From contig JAHCAX010000005.1 in the NCBI GenBank assembly GCA_019634675.1, forward strand, positions 84,539-148,538: a DNA stretch of 64,000 bases, given 5' to 3'. Positions 49,775 through 58,480 of this stretch are shown one piece after another. The notes below the pieces were generated by a model. That model made no database searches, was not told the DNA's origin, and worked only from the letters and a program-made list of their open reading frames with translations. The stretch is from Acherontichlamydia pituitae (GTDB lineage Bacteria > Chlamydiota > Chlamydiia > Chlamydiales > Rhabdochlamydiaceae). The translations under genes and the position numbers were made by a program. How positions within the stretch are numbered: the first letter of the stretch is position 1; each line of letters opens with the position of its first letter.

Positions 49775-49806
49775 AAAAGCACGCGTTGGATCCAATGCGT
49801 GCTTTT
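49775..49806. terminator. Bidirectional terminator
   Basis: A long near-perfect hairpin: AAAAGCACGC pairs with GCGTGCTTTT, and the centre TTGGATCCAA is itself a palindrome. A and T runs flank both sides, so it can end both the 301-aa gene and the convergent 49828-52461 gene. Confidence 0.85.
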
Positions 49807-49827
49807 CGATCAACTTACGAAAAATCC

Positions 49828-52461
49828 TTAAGAATAACGTCTACTTAAGCTCGTTCTGGATGACAATTCAGAATCTAATGCTCTGAGCTCTTCACTTACC
49901 ATCTGGATAGCTTCTTGCAATTTTTGAGTAGAAACCGAGGGATTTTCGAATGTTCTTAGAATAGTTAATTTAGAACTCAGTTCCTGTTGGTAGTCTTCGA
50001 TTTCATCTACTTTATATTCCGTAAATCTACTGCCTGATGAGCTTGCTGCTGTAGGCATCATTTGGATTACTTCGCGAGTTATTGAGTCGATTTGATCATC
50101 AATATTCATGGATATAGGGCCAAAGTTCATCATCAAATCAAATGGAGTTGTAGCTAGACTAGAAGAGCTTGATAATGGTGAAATTGGTTCGGATGGCGCT
50201 GAGTTTTCTGCCTCAAGGTTGCGATGTGAAATATCTACGCCAGTTCTTTCAAGAGCAGTTAATATTGATTCCTTAACCTGAGGGAATTCTTTCAGCAATG
50301 GGAATTGTTCAGTTAACAATCTCAACATATTGCTAGCCCACTTATCTTGAGGGATCTTAGTTTCAGTAGCAAATCGTATGTAGTTTTTAACAAAAGTAGC
50401 AAATTCTTGAGATGTTGCAGCTAAATCAACATGCCTTTTTAATTTTTTAACAGCTTCATCTAATTCAGCTTTCTGTTTTTGTAGCGTCGATAATTTTTCG
50501 CCTGTTCTCAGACACCTTGATTGAAGAGAAGTATGTTCGTCTACTAAAGTTGGGATTTCGTTTTTTATCCGTGTCATCGCATTGGATTTTGCGATTAGAG
50601 TCGTTTGGACCTCATTGATATGTTGAATCGTCAATGTTGTTTTTTCAGTGTTTTCAATTATACGTTTATGGTTCGTTGATAATTGCCTGTTAAAATCTGG
50701 TAAGTATGAAGAAAGTGTTGTAGTGGCAGTTTCTCGACGGAGAATTTGCTGAATCGATTGTGAAAATTGGAGATCCAGGTTGAAAACTTGACGATATGGG
50801 TTCTTTTGCAAAATTAATAGATGATCTTCTTCTATTGCTGATCTGGTGCAATAGGGATTTGCTAAAAGTATCGCAATGTTGTTAACACATCTATTTTTTT
50901 CTTCAATTCCAGATGCTTCTCGATATTTTTCTATTTCATGTAAAAGAATCTGATTGTTCTTTTCTAATGATCTGATGTTTTCTCTAATCCTTTGAATTTC
51001 AGTATGTTTCGAGTTGATTTTATCGATAAGCAATGAAGGTGTTTGATCTTTTGGTTGAGAGCTTTGATAATTTCTAACTTCACTATCTAGAAGAAATCGT
51101 TCCTGTTCGTATTGGTAGATAAGCAGTGATAGTTCCAGATCTCTTCTTTCTGAAATTAATGGTAGAAGCTCCCTTCTAGTTGTGGCACGTTTAATTTGTT
51201 CATTGCAGGTTGCAATTTTCTGCTTTGTTATTTCAATTTCGCCTTCATATATTTTTGGACGATCTAAATTTAATCGAGTCAATTCAGATTTGAATTCATT
51301 TTCTGCTCTTGTAAGTGTGTTTTCGTGTGATCTTAGATTATCCATTGCATTTTGAACGGATGATTGAGCAGATTTCAATTCATTTTCTGCAGTTTGTAAT
51401 TCATCATTAATCGTTTTCAGAGTTTTTCCATCCATCAGTGTTAAAACCTCACCTGATAAAGTAAAACCCTGAGAATGCCCTTGTATTTTTCCAGGAAATA
51501 GCTCTTGTCCAAGATGCTGAGCTGATCGCATAACATTTTGTTCTAGAGTTTGATTCAATGAATTTTTTTGTTGATTTAATTCAGATCTTCTCTTTTCAAA
51601 ATGTTGAATAAGTGAATTTCCGCTTTCCGTTCTTGGAGTTATTGCAATGATCTCATTGCAAAGAGCTATTTTTGCATCGAACTTTTGCAGTTCCGTTAGT
51701 TTAGAATTAGATGATATGGCATCTGCTTCAAAATTATATAAAATGTTAGCACAAGGCAAGAATTCCAATGCAAAATCTCTGTATTTTTCTAAACCTTGAC
51801 GTAGGGAATTTTTAGCAAACCAGAGGTCTTTTCTAAGGTCGATTTTTTTATTTTTATTAGTTGTTCCCGATATCCTTTTTAAAAGGGTAGATGACGCCTT
51901 TCGAGCAGCTTTCTGAGCTTCTGAAGTTGCGGAAGATCTTGAGGGGGAACTGCTCTGCCCAGCTAAAGTAGGATCTGAGCTGGTAGTTGCCCTCTTGAAT
52001 GCAACATTAGCTGCTTGTGAAGTTTGATTAAGAGTTTGGGGTGGATGATCAACTACTCTTAGCTGAGACTCATCTGTATTGCCACCACGATTCATTGTTA
52101 GGGTAATCTCTTCCTGCATACGTCTTGAGTTTTGCAATAGCGGCAGCTGTTCTTCCGGTGTTGCAGGTGTTGAGTTGCCTACCATATCATCTAAAGTAGG
52201 ACGACCGATCAATATCCAAGTTCCTGTAAGAATAATACCGGCGACGCCTAGAGCGCCTGCAGCAATATGCCATTGCAAGGTGATGGTTGCAAAAATTGCA
52301 AGAGCTACAGATGCGACAACTGGAACGCTTGCTACGGCAACCAGTCCGATTTTCCACTTGTTCCATTGAAATGCAGGGGGTGGGGTTGGATCCGTGCTGT
52401 CAGGGGTGAATGAAGGAACGCCTGTAAGTAATGAGAGTTGTTGAAATAACGAAGATGCCAT
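49828..52461 (-). CDS. Large coiled-coil protein with bilobed membrane domain, Inc candidate (877 aa)
   Basis: The ATG at 52461 has AGGTGA 4 nt upstream. Residues about 37-62 (WKIGLVAVASVPVVASVALA) and 66-86 (IAAGALGVAGIILTGTWILI) form two hydrophobic helices with a short turn, the bilobed hallmark of chlamydial inclusion membrane proteins. Residues about 190-770 are almost entirely heptad-rich coiled coil (TAENELKSAQSSVQNAMDNL; LQKQKAELDEAVKKLKRHVD). The coding region is visibly more AT-rich than its neighbours. Coiled-coil Inc proteins can tether or fuse membranes; that role is inferred. Confidence 0.75.
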   Translation of the reverse strand: MASSLFQQLSLLTGVPSFTPDSTDPTPPPAFQWNKWKIGLVAVASVPVVASVALAIFATITLQWHIAAGALGVAGIILTGTWILIGRPTLDDMVGNSTPATPEEQLPLLQNSRRMQEEITLTMNRGGNTDESQLRVVDHPPQTLNQTSQAANVAFKRATTSSDPTLAGQSSSPSRSSATSEAQKAARKASSTLLKRISGTTNKNKKIDLRKDLWFAKNSLRQGLEKYRDFALEFLPCANILYNFEADAISSNSKLTELQKFDAKIALCNEIIAITPRTESGNSLIQHFEKRRSELNQQKNSLNQTLEQNVMRSAQHLGQELFPGKIQGHSQGFTLSGEVLTLMDGKTLKTINDELQTAENELKSAQSSVQNAMDNLRSHENTLTRAENEFKSELTRLNLDRPKIYEGEIEITKQKIATCNEQIKRATTRRELLPLISERRDLELSLLIYQYEQERFLLDSEVRNYQSSQPKDQTPSLLIDKINSKHTEIQRIRENIRSLEKNNQILLHEIEKYREASGIEEKNRCVNNIAILLANPYCTRSAIEEDHLLILQKNPYRQVFNLDLQFSQSIQQILRRETATTTLSSYLPDFNRQLSTNHKRIIENTEKTTLTIQHINEVQTTLIAKSNAMTRIKNEIPTLVDEHTSLQSRCLRTGEKLSTLQKQKAELDEAVKKLKRHVDLAATSQEFATFVKNYIRFATETKIPQDKWASNMLRLLTEQFPLLKEFPQVKESILTALERTGVDISHRNLEAENSAPSEPISPLSSSSSLATTPFDLMMNFGPISMNIDDQIDSITREVIQMMPTAASSSGSRFTEYKVDEIEDYQQELSSKLTILRTFENPSVSTQKLQEAIQMVSEELRALDSELSSRTSLSRRYS

Positions 52462-52899
52462 TCTTTCACCTTTTTAATTTTAAATGTTAACAAGTCTTAA
52501 TTTAATTATAACATATTCTTTACAAAATCTCAATTAATATGTTTGTGTGTTTGTATGGTTATAATTTTGAATAATTTTAGTTTTTAACGATTCTTTGTTA
52601 ACAAAAGTGTTAGTCCTTAGAGCCTGTATCAGATAGGGTTTGGTTGGAATCGCATTTAAATAGCTTATTCTGTGGGATTTAGATGTGCATTTCTGCCCGG
52701 AGTGGGCAGTTTTGAATTTTAAAAAGGGTGTATGAACGTTTTTTTTGATGGAAAGGTTGAGAGAAAGCCTGGAAATGGATTTTTTAGATGAAAATGCGTC
52801 ACTTGGGTGGTTTTCTAATTGGGTTTTTGGTATGCTTTTTCAAAATTTATTAAAAGACTTAACCTCTCTGGTATGAGGGGGTTAGGGAGGAGAAGGGGT
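52462..52899. other. 438-base divergent gap
   Basis: AT-rich near the reverse gene, with the extended -10 at 52505-52513 and TTTGTTAACAAAAG near 52597. A short hairpin CTGCCC/GGGCAG lies at 52693-52709. A frame is open from 52819, but the start at 52900 has the ribosome site. No other gene is visible. Confidence 0.45.
52505..52513 (-). promoter_or_regulatory. Extended -10 of the 877-aa Inc candidate
   Basis: The reverse strand reads TGTTATAAT (TGN plus TATAAT), with the -10 hexamer ending 43 bases before the ATG at 52461. Confidence 0.5.
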
Positions 52900-53673
52900 A
52901 TGGGCATCACAGAAGTGTTCGGGTTCTCTCAAGTCAGCGAATGTTTTCGATGGATCGGTTCGAGCTTGCCATGCGCTTCCAGCTCGAGCGAAGCCGCTTT
53001 TAGACGGACCTTTCTTAATAAGCTCGATGATACTGGGCAGCCGAGGATGTTCGATGTGGTCGACCGTAGGACCAACCAGGTGACACGCACGCCGCTGTTA
53101 TCATATGTGGAAGATGTGGCAACGGGAGACCTGTACCTGGACGAGGAATGGCATGTGCTTGCGACCAAGTGCGCAGCGGTTGCGCTGGGCAATCCTCTTT
53201 ATGCGTTGGGGACAGAGGTATGGCATTTCACGAAAATGCTTATTGTCGTGGGCGTGGTTGCAATGGACGCAATCAAGAAGATGGGAGAACAGTTTTGCCA
53301 GGGCGATGCTGAGGGCGCTGGAGCGACTTGCTGGAATTGGATCACTGAGACGGGAAGCGCGCTTAGCGAAGGGATTTGGGGGATGGCGAGCACGCCGTTT
53401 TATGCTCTTGGCGTTGAGTTTGCGGCCCTTTATGGGATTTTTGACCAGTACCGGGGACGCAAATGGGTCGCTGCGATCGAGCATTCCTGGCAGAAGGGAG
53501 CTTCCTATAAAGAAGACCATGAATGGCCAGTCCGCAATGAAAACCAGCATTGTTGGGACTCGTTTGTGCAGGACTTAAAGAAAGCGCGGACCCACTATTT
53601 GGCCAACTGCTTCCAGGTAAGGGGGAATGTCCGGGATGCAAACATCCGTGTGATCCGCTCTGAAGCTCTATAA
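52900..53673 (+). CDS. Orphan protein with hydrophobic centre (257 aa)
   Basis: The ATG at 52900 (MGITEVFGF) is preferred because AGGAGAAGGGG precedes it directly; the frame is open from 52819. Residues about 95-130 are hydrophobic (ALGTEVWHFTKMLIVVGVVA), and a second moderately hydrophobic part (GIWGMASTPFYALGVEFAAL) lies near 155-180, so membrane association is possible. The C-terminus is basic with Trp and His residues. The repeated YALG words (NPLYALGTE, PFYALGVE) suggest an internal repeat. No family is recognised. Confidence 0.65.
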   Translation: MGITEVFGFSQVSECFRWIGSSLPCASSSSEAAFRRTFLNKLDDTGQPRMFDVVDRRTNQVTRTPLLSYVEDVATGDLYLDEEWHVLATKCAAVALGNPLYALGTEVWHFTKMLIVVGVVAMDAIKKMGEQFCQGDAEGAGATCWNWITETGSALSEGIWGMASTPFYALGVEFAALYGIFDQYRGRKWVAAIEHSWQKGASYKEDHEWPVRNENQHCWDSFVQDLKKARTHYLANCFQVRGNVRDANIRVIRSEAL

Positions 53674-53693
53674 GATCTCTTTACTGCGCCATT

Positions 53694-56012
53694 TCAAACG
53701 CTTTGTCGAAGTTCCGGCAATTGCATTGGGATAAGGTGCATTTTTCCAAGGGCTTTGTAGAGGTTGTCAGCAAGCAATGGCTTGTGGACATCTGGAATTA
53801 TGAAATCCTTTTCGAGTCTTTGGATGATCTTGGATGCCCATTGATCTTCAGGTATGCCGCGTGCTTTGGCATCAACAGCAAACTCCCTTAAAAAGTTCTC
53901 GTAATCGGAAGTTCCCTTTGGAGAGGTTTGCGAAGCTGTCCATCGAATAATCCAAACTGCTTGTTTTTTGATCAGTTCAGATAAGCTCTTTAGTTTAATT
54001 TGGTTTTGTTGCGCTATACCGAGCTCTTCTGCAGGTTTTTCCCTTTGATCAAATAGTTTTGAAGTTTTTTTGCTGGCCTCAATCCTTGTTTTGTAGAGGC
54101 TTCCAATTCCAAGGACTTTACTTTCTATTTCTTCTTTTAGTTGTTGTTGGAAGGAGACGAAATTAGTCAGGTCGTATTCATTCACCCCTTTTTGGTATTC
54201 AATTTTCTTTTGAAGGGCTTCTGATTTTTTTATTTCTGGTAAATCATTAAGTTTTTGATGCTCAGACATTAAGGAAGCGTGAAGCAAGCTTAAAGCGGTT
54301 TTATGAGAAGCAAATAACCCCATGTTGTTTTTTAATAGCTGGTCCAGTTCTTTGCATTTGTCTGTATAGGCTTTGATCTTAAGTTCGAGCTCTGGGAGCT
54401 TATGTTCTGCTGCATGTGGGTCAGAAGCCATTTTGCCGATTTCTTCTAATAAGGAGAGGTTTTCTATCGCGAATTTTTGCATCGCGAGTTTAGAGTCGAA
54501 AACGATCCGTTGATGTTCTAAGGTCAATATTTCAAGCTCGAGCGTGCGTTGACGGAGGATCGATGCAGGAGATGCTTTGCCTCCGCTAAACCAACCTGTT
54601 TTTTCATTTTCAATCTGAGCTTTGCATTCTTCCAAGGCTGCTTGTTTATTGCTTATAAGCAAATTCAGCTTGTTAAAAGCTTCTTCTGTTACAGTTCCTA
54701 AATTTGCGTGGTGTTGCGAGGCTTGTTTAAAGTGGTCCATTCGATCAAGGACTTTTCCAATCAATTTTTCCGCGTGCTCGCGATATCCTTTTTCACTCTT
54801 CAAGCTAATGTTAACTTCCTCGTCGATTTTACGGAAATTTGCTTGAGCAAGCTGAAGTTGTTTTGTAACGGCTTCCGAAAGAGAAGCGTAATTGGTTGTT
54901 GCTATTGAACCTAAGGGGTTTCTTGCGACAGCAGTTGCCAGTTCTTGAATGGCAGCTGTAATTTTCTCAGAAGCGTTGTCTAAGTGTTGAAGTTTAGGGA
55001 TCCACTTTTCAGCAGCTCGTACCATATTTGCTTGTGTCTTTTCGAGGAGCCGTTCTTTCAGCATCTCAAGATATTGAATTTTCACTTTCCAAGCTGCAGC
55101 GGTCGGAGTAGGTTTTACAAATTTGGAACCATAGTTGGGAATAAGTGTCGCAATCTCATCTGCTTTTTCGATATGGGCCTTTAATGCGTTGATCTGCTCA
55201 GAAAGGGTTCCTTGGAGGTTTTGAGGAGCAGTGCGATTCAGATAGTTCTCAAGGATAGCGATCAGCCTAGGGTGTGCTTCGCTTGTCTCAAAGCTAGGGT
55301 CGTTTTGGATATCTCTGATCAGACTGTTGAGCAGGATGGGATCAACGATGTCTAAGTCCTTTTTGGATAAAATTGCTTCCGCTTCCTCAAACTGTTTCAA
55401 CAGGGAAGGGGAAAGGGTATTTGTAGGGCTGAGGGCAACTTCAGTCTGAACGGGACCGGTGAACTCAGTGACAGGCGGTTCATTGCCAAAATCGTTAAGA
55501 AAAGAGTCTAAATCGTCAATCGTACGGTTTATTTCAGCTTGATCTTCTTTGCTCAGCGTTACTGATGGAAGATTGCTTGGGGTGCTTTTGGATTGACCTG
55601 GATTTGGTATGCGTTTAGCTGGATCTAATTTCTCAACCAATTCCATAATGTTCTTACATTGCGCATCTCTATCGGTAAGTTTCTCTGCTAAAGCGGAGGT
55701 CATATCAAGAAGTTCTTTTTTAAAATTGCCGTAATTTTGAGGATTAATTTTTGTATCAAGCGTAGCTGAATTGTTTTGCAGATGCCAGGCAATGTTGGTT
55801 AAGACTGTTCCACAGTTGTAGTTGTCCGATTTTACGATCTTTACCCAGATTTTGTAAAAAATGTTGCTCTTATCGTGCCGTTCAAGGGAAGTTGAGTAGA
55901 ATTTTGCAAGGCGGCCCTGTTCGTTTAGTGGAATGCCTTTTGCGGCTTCATTATTAGTTCCAAAAAAGATGGCGTCAAAATTTTTGGCAAAATCTGGATT
56001 AATACTCGACAT
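53694..56012 (-). CDS. Large helical coiled-coil orphan, candidate effector (772 aa)
   Basis: The ATG at 56012 (MSSINPDFAKN) has GGGGG 5 nt upstream. No membrane segment or signal peptide. The N-terminal 60 residues are Asn/Lys rich, residues 125-200 are Pro/Ser/Thr rich and probably disordered, and residues 210-700 are helical with coiled-coil stretches (EECKAQIENEKTGWF; LEILTLEHQRIVF). The C-terminal part (DYENFLREFAVDAKARGIPE then DQWASKI) resembles FATFVKNYIRFATETKIPQD then KWASNML near the end of the 877-aa protein, so the two share a C-terminal module. Function unknown. Confidence 0.7.
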   Translation of the reverse strand: MSSINPDFAKNFDAIFFGTNNEAAKGIPLNEQGRLAKFYSTSLERHDKSNIFYKIWVKIVKSDNYNCGTVLTNIAWHLQNNSATLDTKINPQNYGNFKKELLDMTSALAEKLTDRDAQCKNIMELVEKLDPAKRIPNPGQSKSTPSNLPSVTLSKEDQAEINRTIDDLDSFLNDFGNEPPVTEFTGPVQTEVALSPTNTLSPSLLKQFEEAEAILSKKDLDIVDPILLNSLIRDIQNDPSFETSEAHPRLIAILENYLNRTAPQNLQGTLSEQINALKAHIEKADEIATLIPNYGSKFVKPTPTAAAWKVKIQYLEMLKERLLEKTQANMVRAAEKWIPKLQHLDNASEKITAAIQELATAVARNPLGSIATTNYASLSEAVTKQLQLAQANFRKIDEEVNISLKSEKGYREHAEKLIGKVLDRMDHFKQASQHHANLGTVTEEAFNKLNLLISNKQAALEECKAQIENEKTGWFSGGKASPASILRQRTLELEILTLEHQRIVFDSKLAMQKFAIENLSLLEEIGKMASDPHAAEHKLPELELKIKAYTDKCKELDQLLKNNMGLFASHKTALSLLHASLMSEHQKLNDLPEIKKSEALQKKIEYQKGVNEYDLTNFVSFQQQLKEEIESKVLGIGSLYKTRIEASKKTSKLFDQREKPAEELGIAQQNQIKLKSLSELIKKQAVWIIRWTASQTSPKGTSDYENFLREFAVDAKARGIPEDQWASKIIQRLEKDFIIPDVHKPLLADNLYKALGKMHLIPMQLPELRQSV

Positions 56013-56552
56013 ATGTTCCCCCGAAAAGAGCACGGATAATTAGATTATTATTCCGTTTTCTTCTTTCCTATGAACATTATAATAATATCTTTAATGTTAA
56101 TTAACAAATAATTAATTTAATCTTTAATTTCGAATTGATGTGTTTATAGTTAAATAATTTAACGTGTTTATTTGTTGGTGTAATAAATGCGTTAAACTGT
56201 TAATTGTTAGTCGGCTGTGCTATGTATTGATAGTTAGGAGGTTAGCGGTGCTATGCCTGTCATGATGCATGTTTGGTCCAGCTTTTAACCCGCGTTTGGG
56301 TTAAGCCTGAATTGTATATTGCTTACATAATTTAAACTTGTTCGAGTTGAACCTGATTTACAGCGCCTGCAGCAATGGCAAAGGGGCTTTCCTAGGGTGA
56401 TTTAAGGTTCAGGATCTGGCTGGCGGTAAAATGGTTTAAAAGGACGATTTACCGGTTGCCTTAAGTGTCGCAGTTGGTTCTTTAAATTTCCCCTTTTCCA
56501 AAACCATGCTGGTCGTGCTATGGTGCGCTGATGGGGCAACTGGTAATGGGGG
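56013..56552. other. 540-base divergent gap
   Basis: The first 200 bases are AT-rich with TGTTAATTAAC words and a -10 (TATAAT on the reverse strand, 56076-56081) for the coiled-coil gene. From about 56240 to 56550 the composition becomes mixed and codes for nothing obvious. A weak hairpin (TTAACCCGCGTTTGGGTTAA, 56288-56307) is present. It may hold a decayed gene or a small RNA. Confidence 0.4.
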
Positions 56553-57146
56553 ATGGCTGTGCGGTTATCTGAGGAATTTCATCGACTGGGGATCGAGTGC
56601 GCCGACAAAGAGATGAACGCGCAGGAACTTGTCCATTTCATTGGGCCCCGTTCAAGGGCGTTGATCTCGTTGATCTTCTCTGTCCCGTTCCTTTTTTTTA
56701 TTCCGCTTCCGGGGCTGTCGACGCTGTTGGGCTTTCTGATCGCAGTGTGCGGCTATTCGATCGCATTCAATAAAGGGATCTGGTTTCCGAAGTGGATGCT
56801 CAAGAAGAAAATCTCGGGAAAGCTGCTCTGCCAAGCGTTTCAAAAAGGGGAAGCGATCCTCATTAAGATCGAAAGGGCTTTTCGTCCTAGGGTCCATTTT
56901 TTAACAAGGCACCCGGTCATTGAGAGGATCAACGGTTTTTTGATTTTTTTCTGCGCCTTGATCTTGATGCTGCCCTTGCCGCCGGGCACAAACTTTCCTC
57001 CAGGGCTGTCGATTTTTCTCTTGTCGATCGGTATCTTGGAAGAGGATGGGTTGTTTGTGATCTTGGGGTACCTTGCCTTCTTGGGCAATTTGGCGTTTTT
57101 TATCTATCTTCCCATGTTGGGCGTCGAGGCCATTAATCACCATTAA
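56553..57146 (+). CDS. ExoD-family membrane protein (197 aa)
   Basis: Matches the ExoD family (PF06055; exopolysaccharide synthesis, role not biochemically defined). Features: IGPRSRALISLIFSVPFLFF, then IPLPGLSTLLGFLIAVCGYS, a basic middle (WMLKKKISGKLL), ERINGFLIFFCALILMLPLP, PGTNFPPGLSIFLLSIGILE, and EDGLFVILGYL. About four membrane segments. The ATG at 56553 is directly preceded by GGGGG, so the GTG two codons later, with better spacing (6 nt), may be the true start. Length is normal. Confidence 0.8.
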   Translation: MAVRLSEEFHRLGIECADKEMNAQELVHFIGPRSRALISLIFSVPFLFFIPLPGLSTLLGFLIAVCGYSIAFNKGIWFPKWMLKKKISGKLLCQAFQKGEAILIKIERAFRPRVHFLTRHPVIERINGFLIFFCALILMLPLPPGTNFPPGLSIFLLSIGILEEDGLFVILGYLAFLGNLAFFIYLPMLGVEAINHH

Positions 57147-57256
57147 GAATCGCTTTGTGCTATGGGTTTTTTTTGATCTAAATCACTTGGTATGTTAACT
57201 CGACATTGAAATGAGTTGTAGAAAGTGGGTTCGTGCATTCTAAATTTGGAGGAGTA

Positions 57257-58423
57257 ATGAAACAGTGCGTCTACATTTTGCCATTGTTGATGAGTTCGCT
57301 CTACGCTGGCGGGCAGTGGGTCGAAGAGGATGATTATTATGATGATGTCGTCTATGAAGCTTATGAAGATGACAGCATTGGTTACGGCAATAGTTATTTG
57401 GCCCAAAACAATGCGACCCCTCAAAAAGATGCTCAAAACACCAAACGTTCATCTTTATTTTCCCATCGGGAGCCTTTAGAGGCAAAAAGGGTTAATTTTT
57501 TTGTGAGCTATCTTTTTTGGAAAACTTTAGAGGACAATCTTGAGTATGTGATCAAAGGAGAGGAGGTCCCTTCGTCGCAGGTGGCTCCATTTGTGCCTGC
57601 TGATGCGAACGGCGACTTCAAATTCGGAACGATGGGTTGGAGCTCTGGCGTTCGTGCAGGCTTAGGATACACTTTCAACCACGATCTTTGGGACGTATTT
57701 GGCATTTATACGTACTATTCAACAGACGGGACCCATGAAACAAAACGTCCAAAAAAAGCCGGATTGAACTTAGAAACAACTTTTAGAGATAACTCAGGGA
57801 TCTTTGCTCCCAATGGCAAGGCCCATTCGCATGCAAGCCTGGTCTACATGGAAGGGGACTTGTTGCTGGGAAGACGGTTTTTGATCAGCGATGACATCCT
57901 GCTCAAGCTTCTCATGGGTATGTTAGGGACTAACTTTGATCAGCATTGGCGCATCAGATATTCAGGCACAGTGAACGGCGTCAAGAGCACAAACCATATT
58001 CAAAACAACTGGGAGTACTCAGCTGGAGGCGCTCGGTTAGGGGTGAATTTGGACTGGTACATGGGATGGGGACTCTCTTTGATCGGGCAGTTCTCAGGAG
58101 CGCTCACGTTGGGCTATTACGACTTTTTCTATAAAGCGTTCAACAAGACGACAAATCCAAATCCGACCGGCGTGGCCCATTTCAAAGAAACACGCATTGT
58201 TCCTACCGCACAGGCGATGTTAGGACTCGAGTGGGGCAAGTTCTACAATTCCTGGGGCTTTTATTTTTCTGCTGGCTATGAGGTCAACTCATGGTTCGGA
58301 CTTCATCTTCTTCCTGTGACGCCTTATAGTCCTGGAGGATTTGATACAGAAAGGTTTCCATTCCACAGGGATGGGAATGTCAGCTTCCACGGGCTGAACT
58401 TGACAGCAGGTTTTTCATTCTAG
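57257..58423 (+). CDS. MOMP-like outer-membrane porin 4 (388 aa)
   Basis: The ATG at 57257 has GGAGGAG 2 nt upstream; a GTG start at 57233 is less likely. Short signal peptide (MKQCVYILPLLMSSLYAGG). An acidic Tyr-rich stretch follows (EEDDYYDDVVYEAYEDDS). The barrel is related to porins 1-3 by pattern: VNFFVSYLFWKTLEDNLEY, GVRAGLGYTFNHDLWDVFGI, LGVNLDWYMGWGLSLIGQFS, LGLEWGKFYNSWGFYFSAGY, and a last strand GLNLTAGFSF ending in Phe. It is much more diverged than the tandem three and lies 18 kb away. No shared promoter is evident. Confidence 0.8.
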   Translation: MKQCVYILPLLMSSLYAGGQWVEEDDYYDDVVYEAYEDDSIGYGNSYLAQNNATPQKDAQNTKRSSLFSHREPLEAKRVNFFVSYLFWKTLEDNLEYVIKGEEVPSSQVAPFVPADANGDFKFGTMGWSSGVRAGLGYTFNHDLWDVFGIYTYYSTDGTHETKRPKKAGLNLETTFRDNSGIFAPNGKAHSHASLVYMEGDLLLGRRFLISDDILLKLLMGMLGTNFDQHWRIRYSGTVNGVKSTNHIQNNWEYSAGGARLGVNLDWYMGWGLSLIGQFSGALTLGYYDFFYKAFNKTTNPNPTGVAHFKETRIVPTAQAMLGLEWGKFYNSWGFYFSAGYEVNSWFGLHLLPVTPYSPGGFDTERFPFHRDGNVSFHGLNLTAGFSF

Positions 58424-58450
58424 AAGAATTGCCAAGATTGCTGAATGTGA

Positions 58451-58476
58451 AAAAGGGGGCTTCCGCCCCCTTTTTT
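58451..58476. terminator. Bidirectional terminator between porin 4 and the MFS gene
   Basis: AAAAGGGGGC pairs with GCCCCCTTTT around a TTCC loop, with A and T runs on both sides. Confidence 0.92.
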
Positions 58477-58480
58477 ATTG

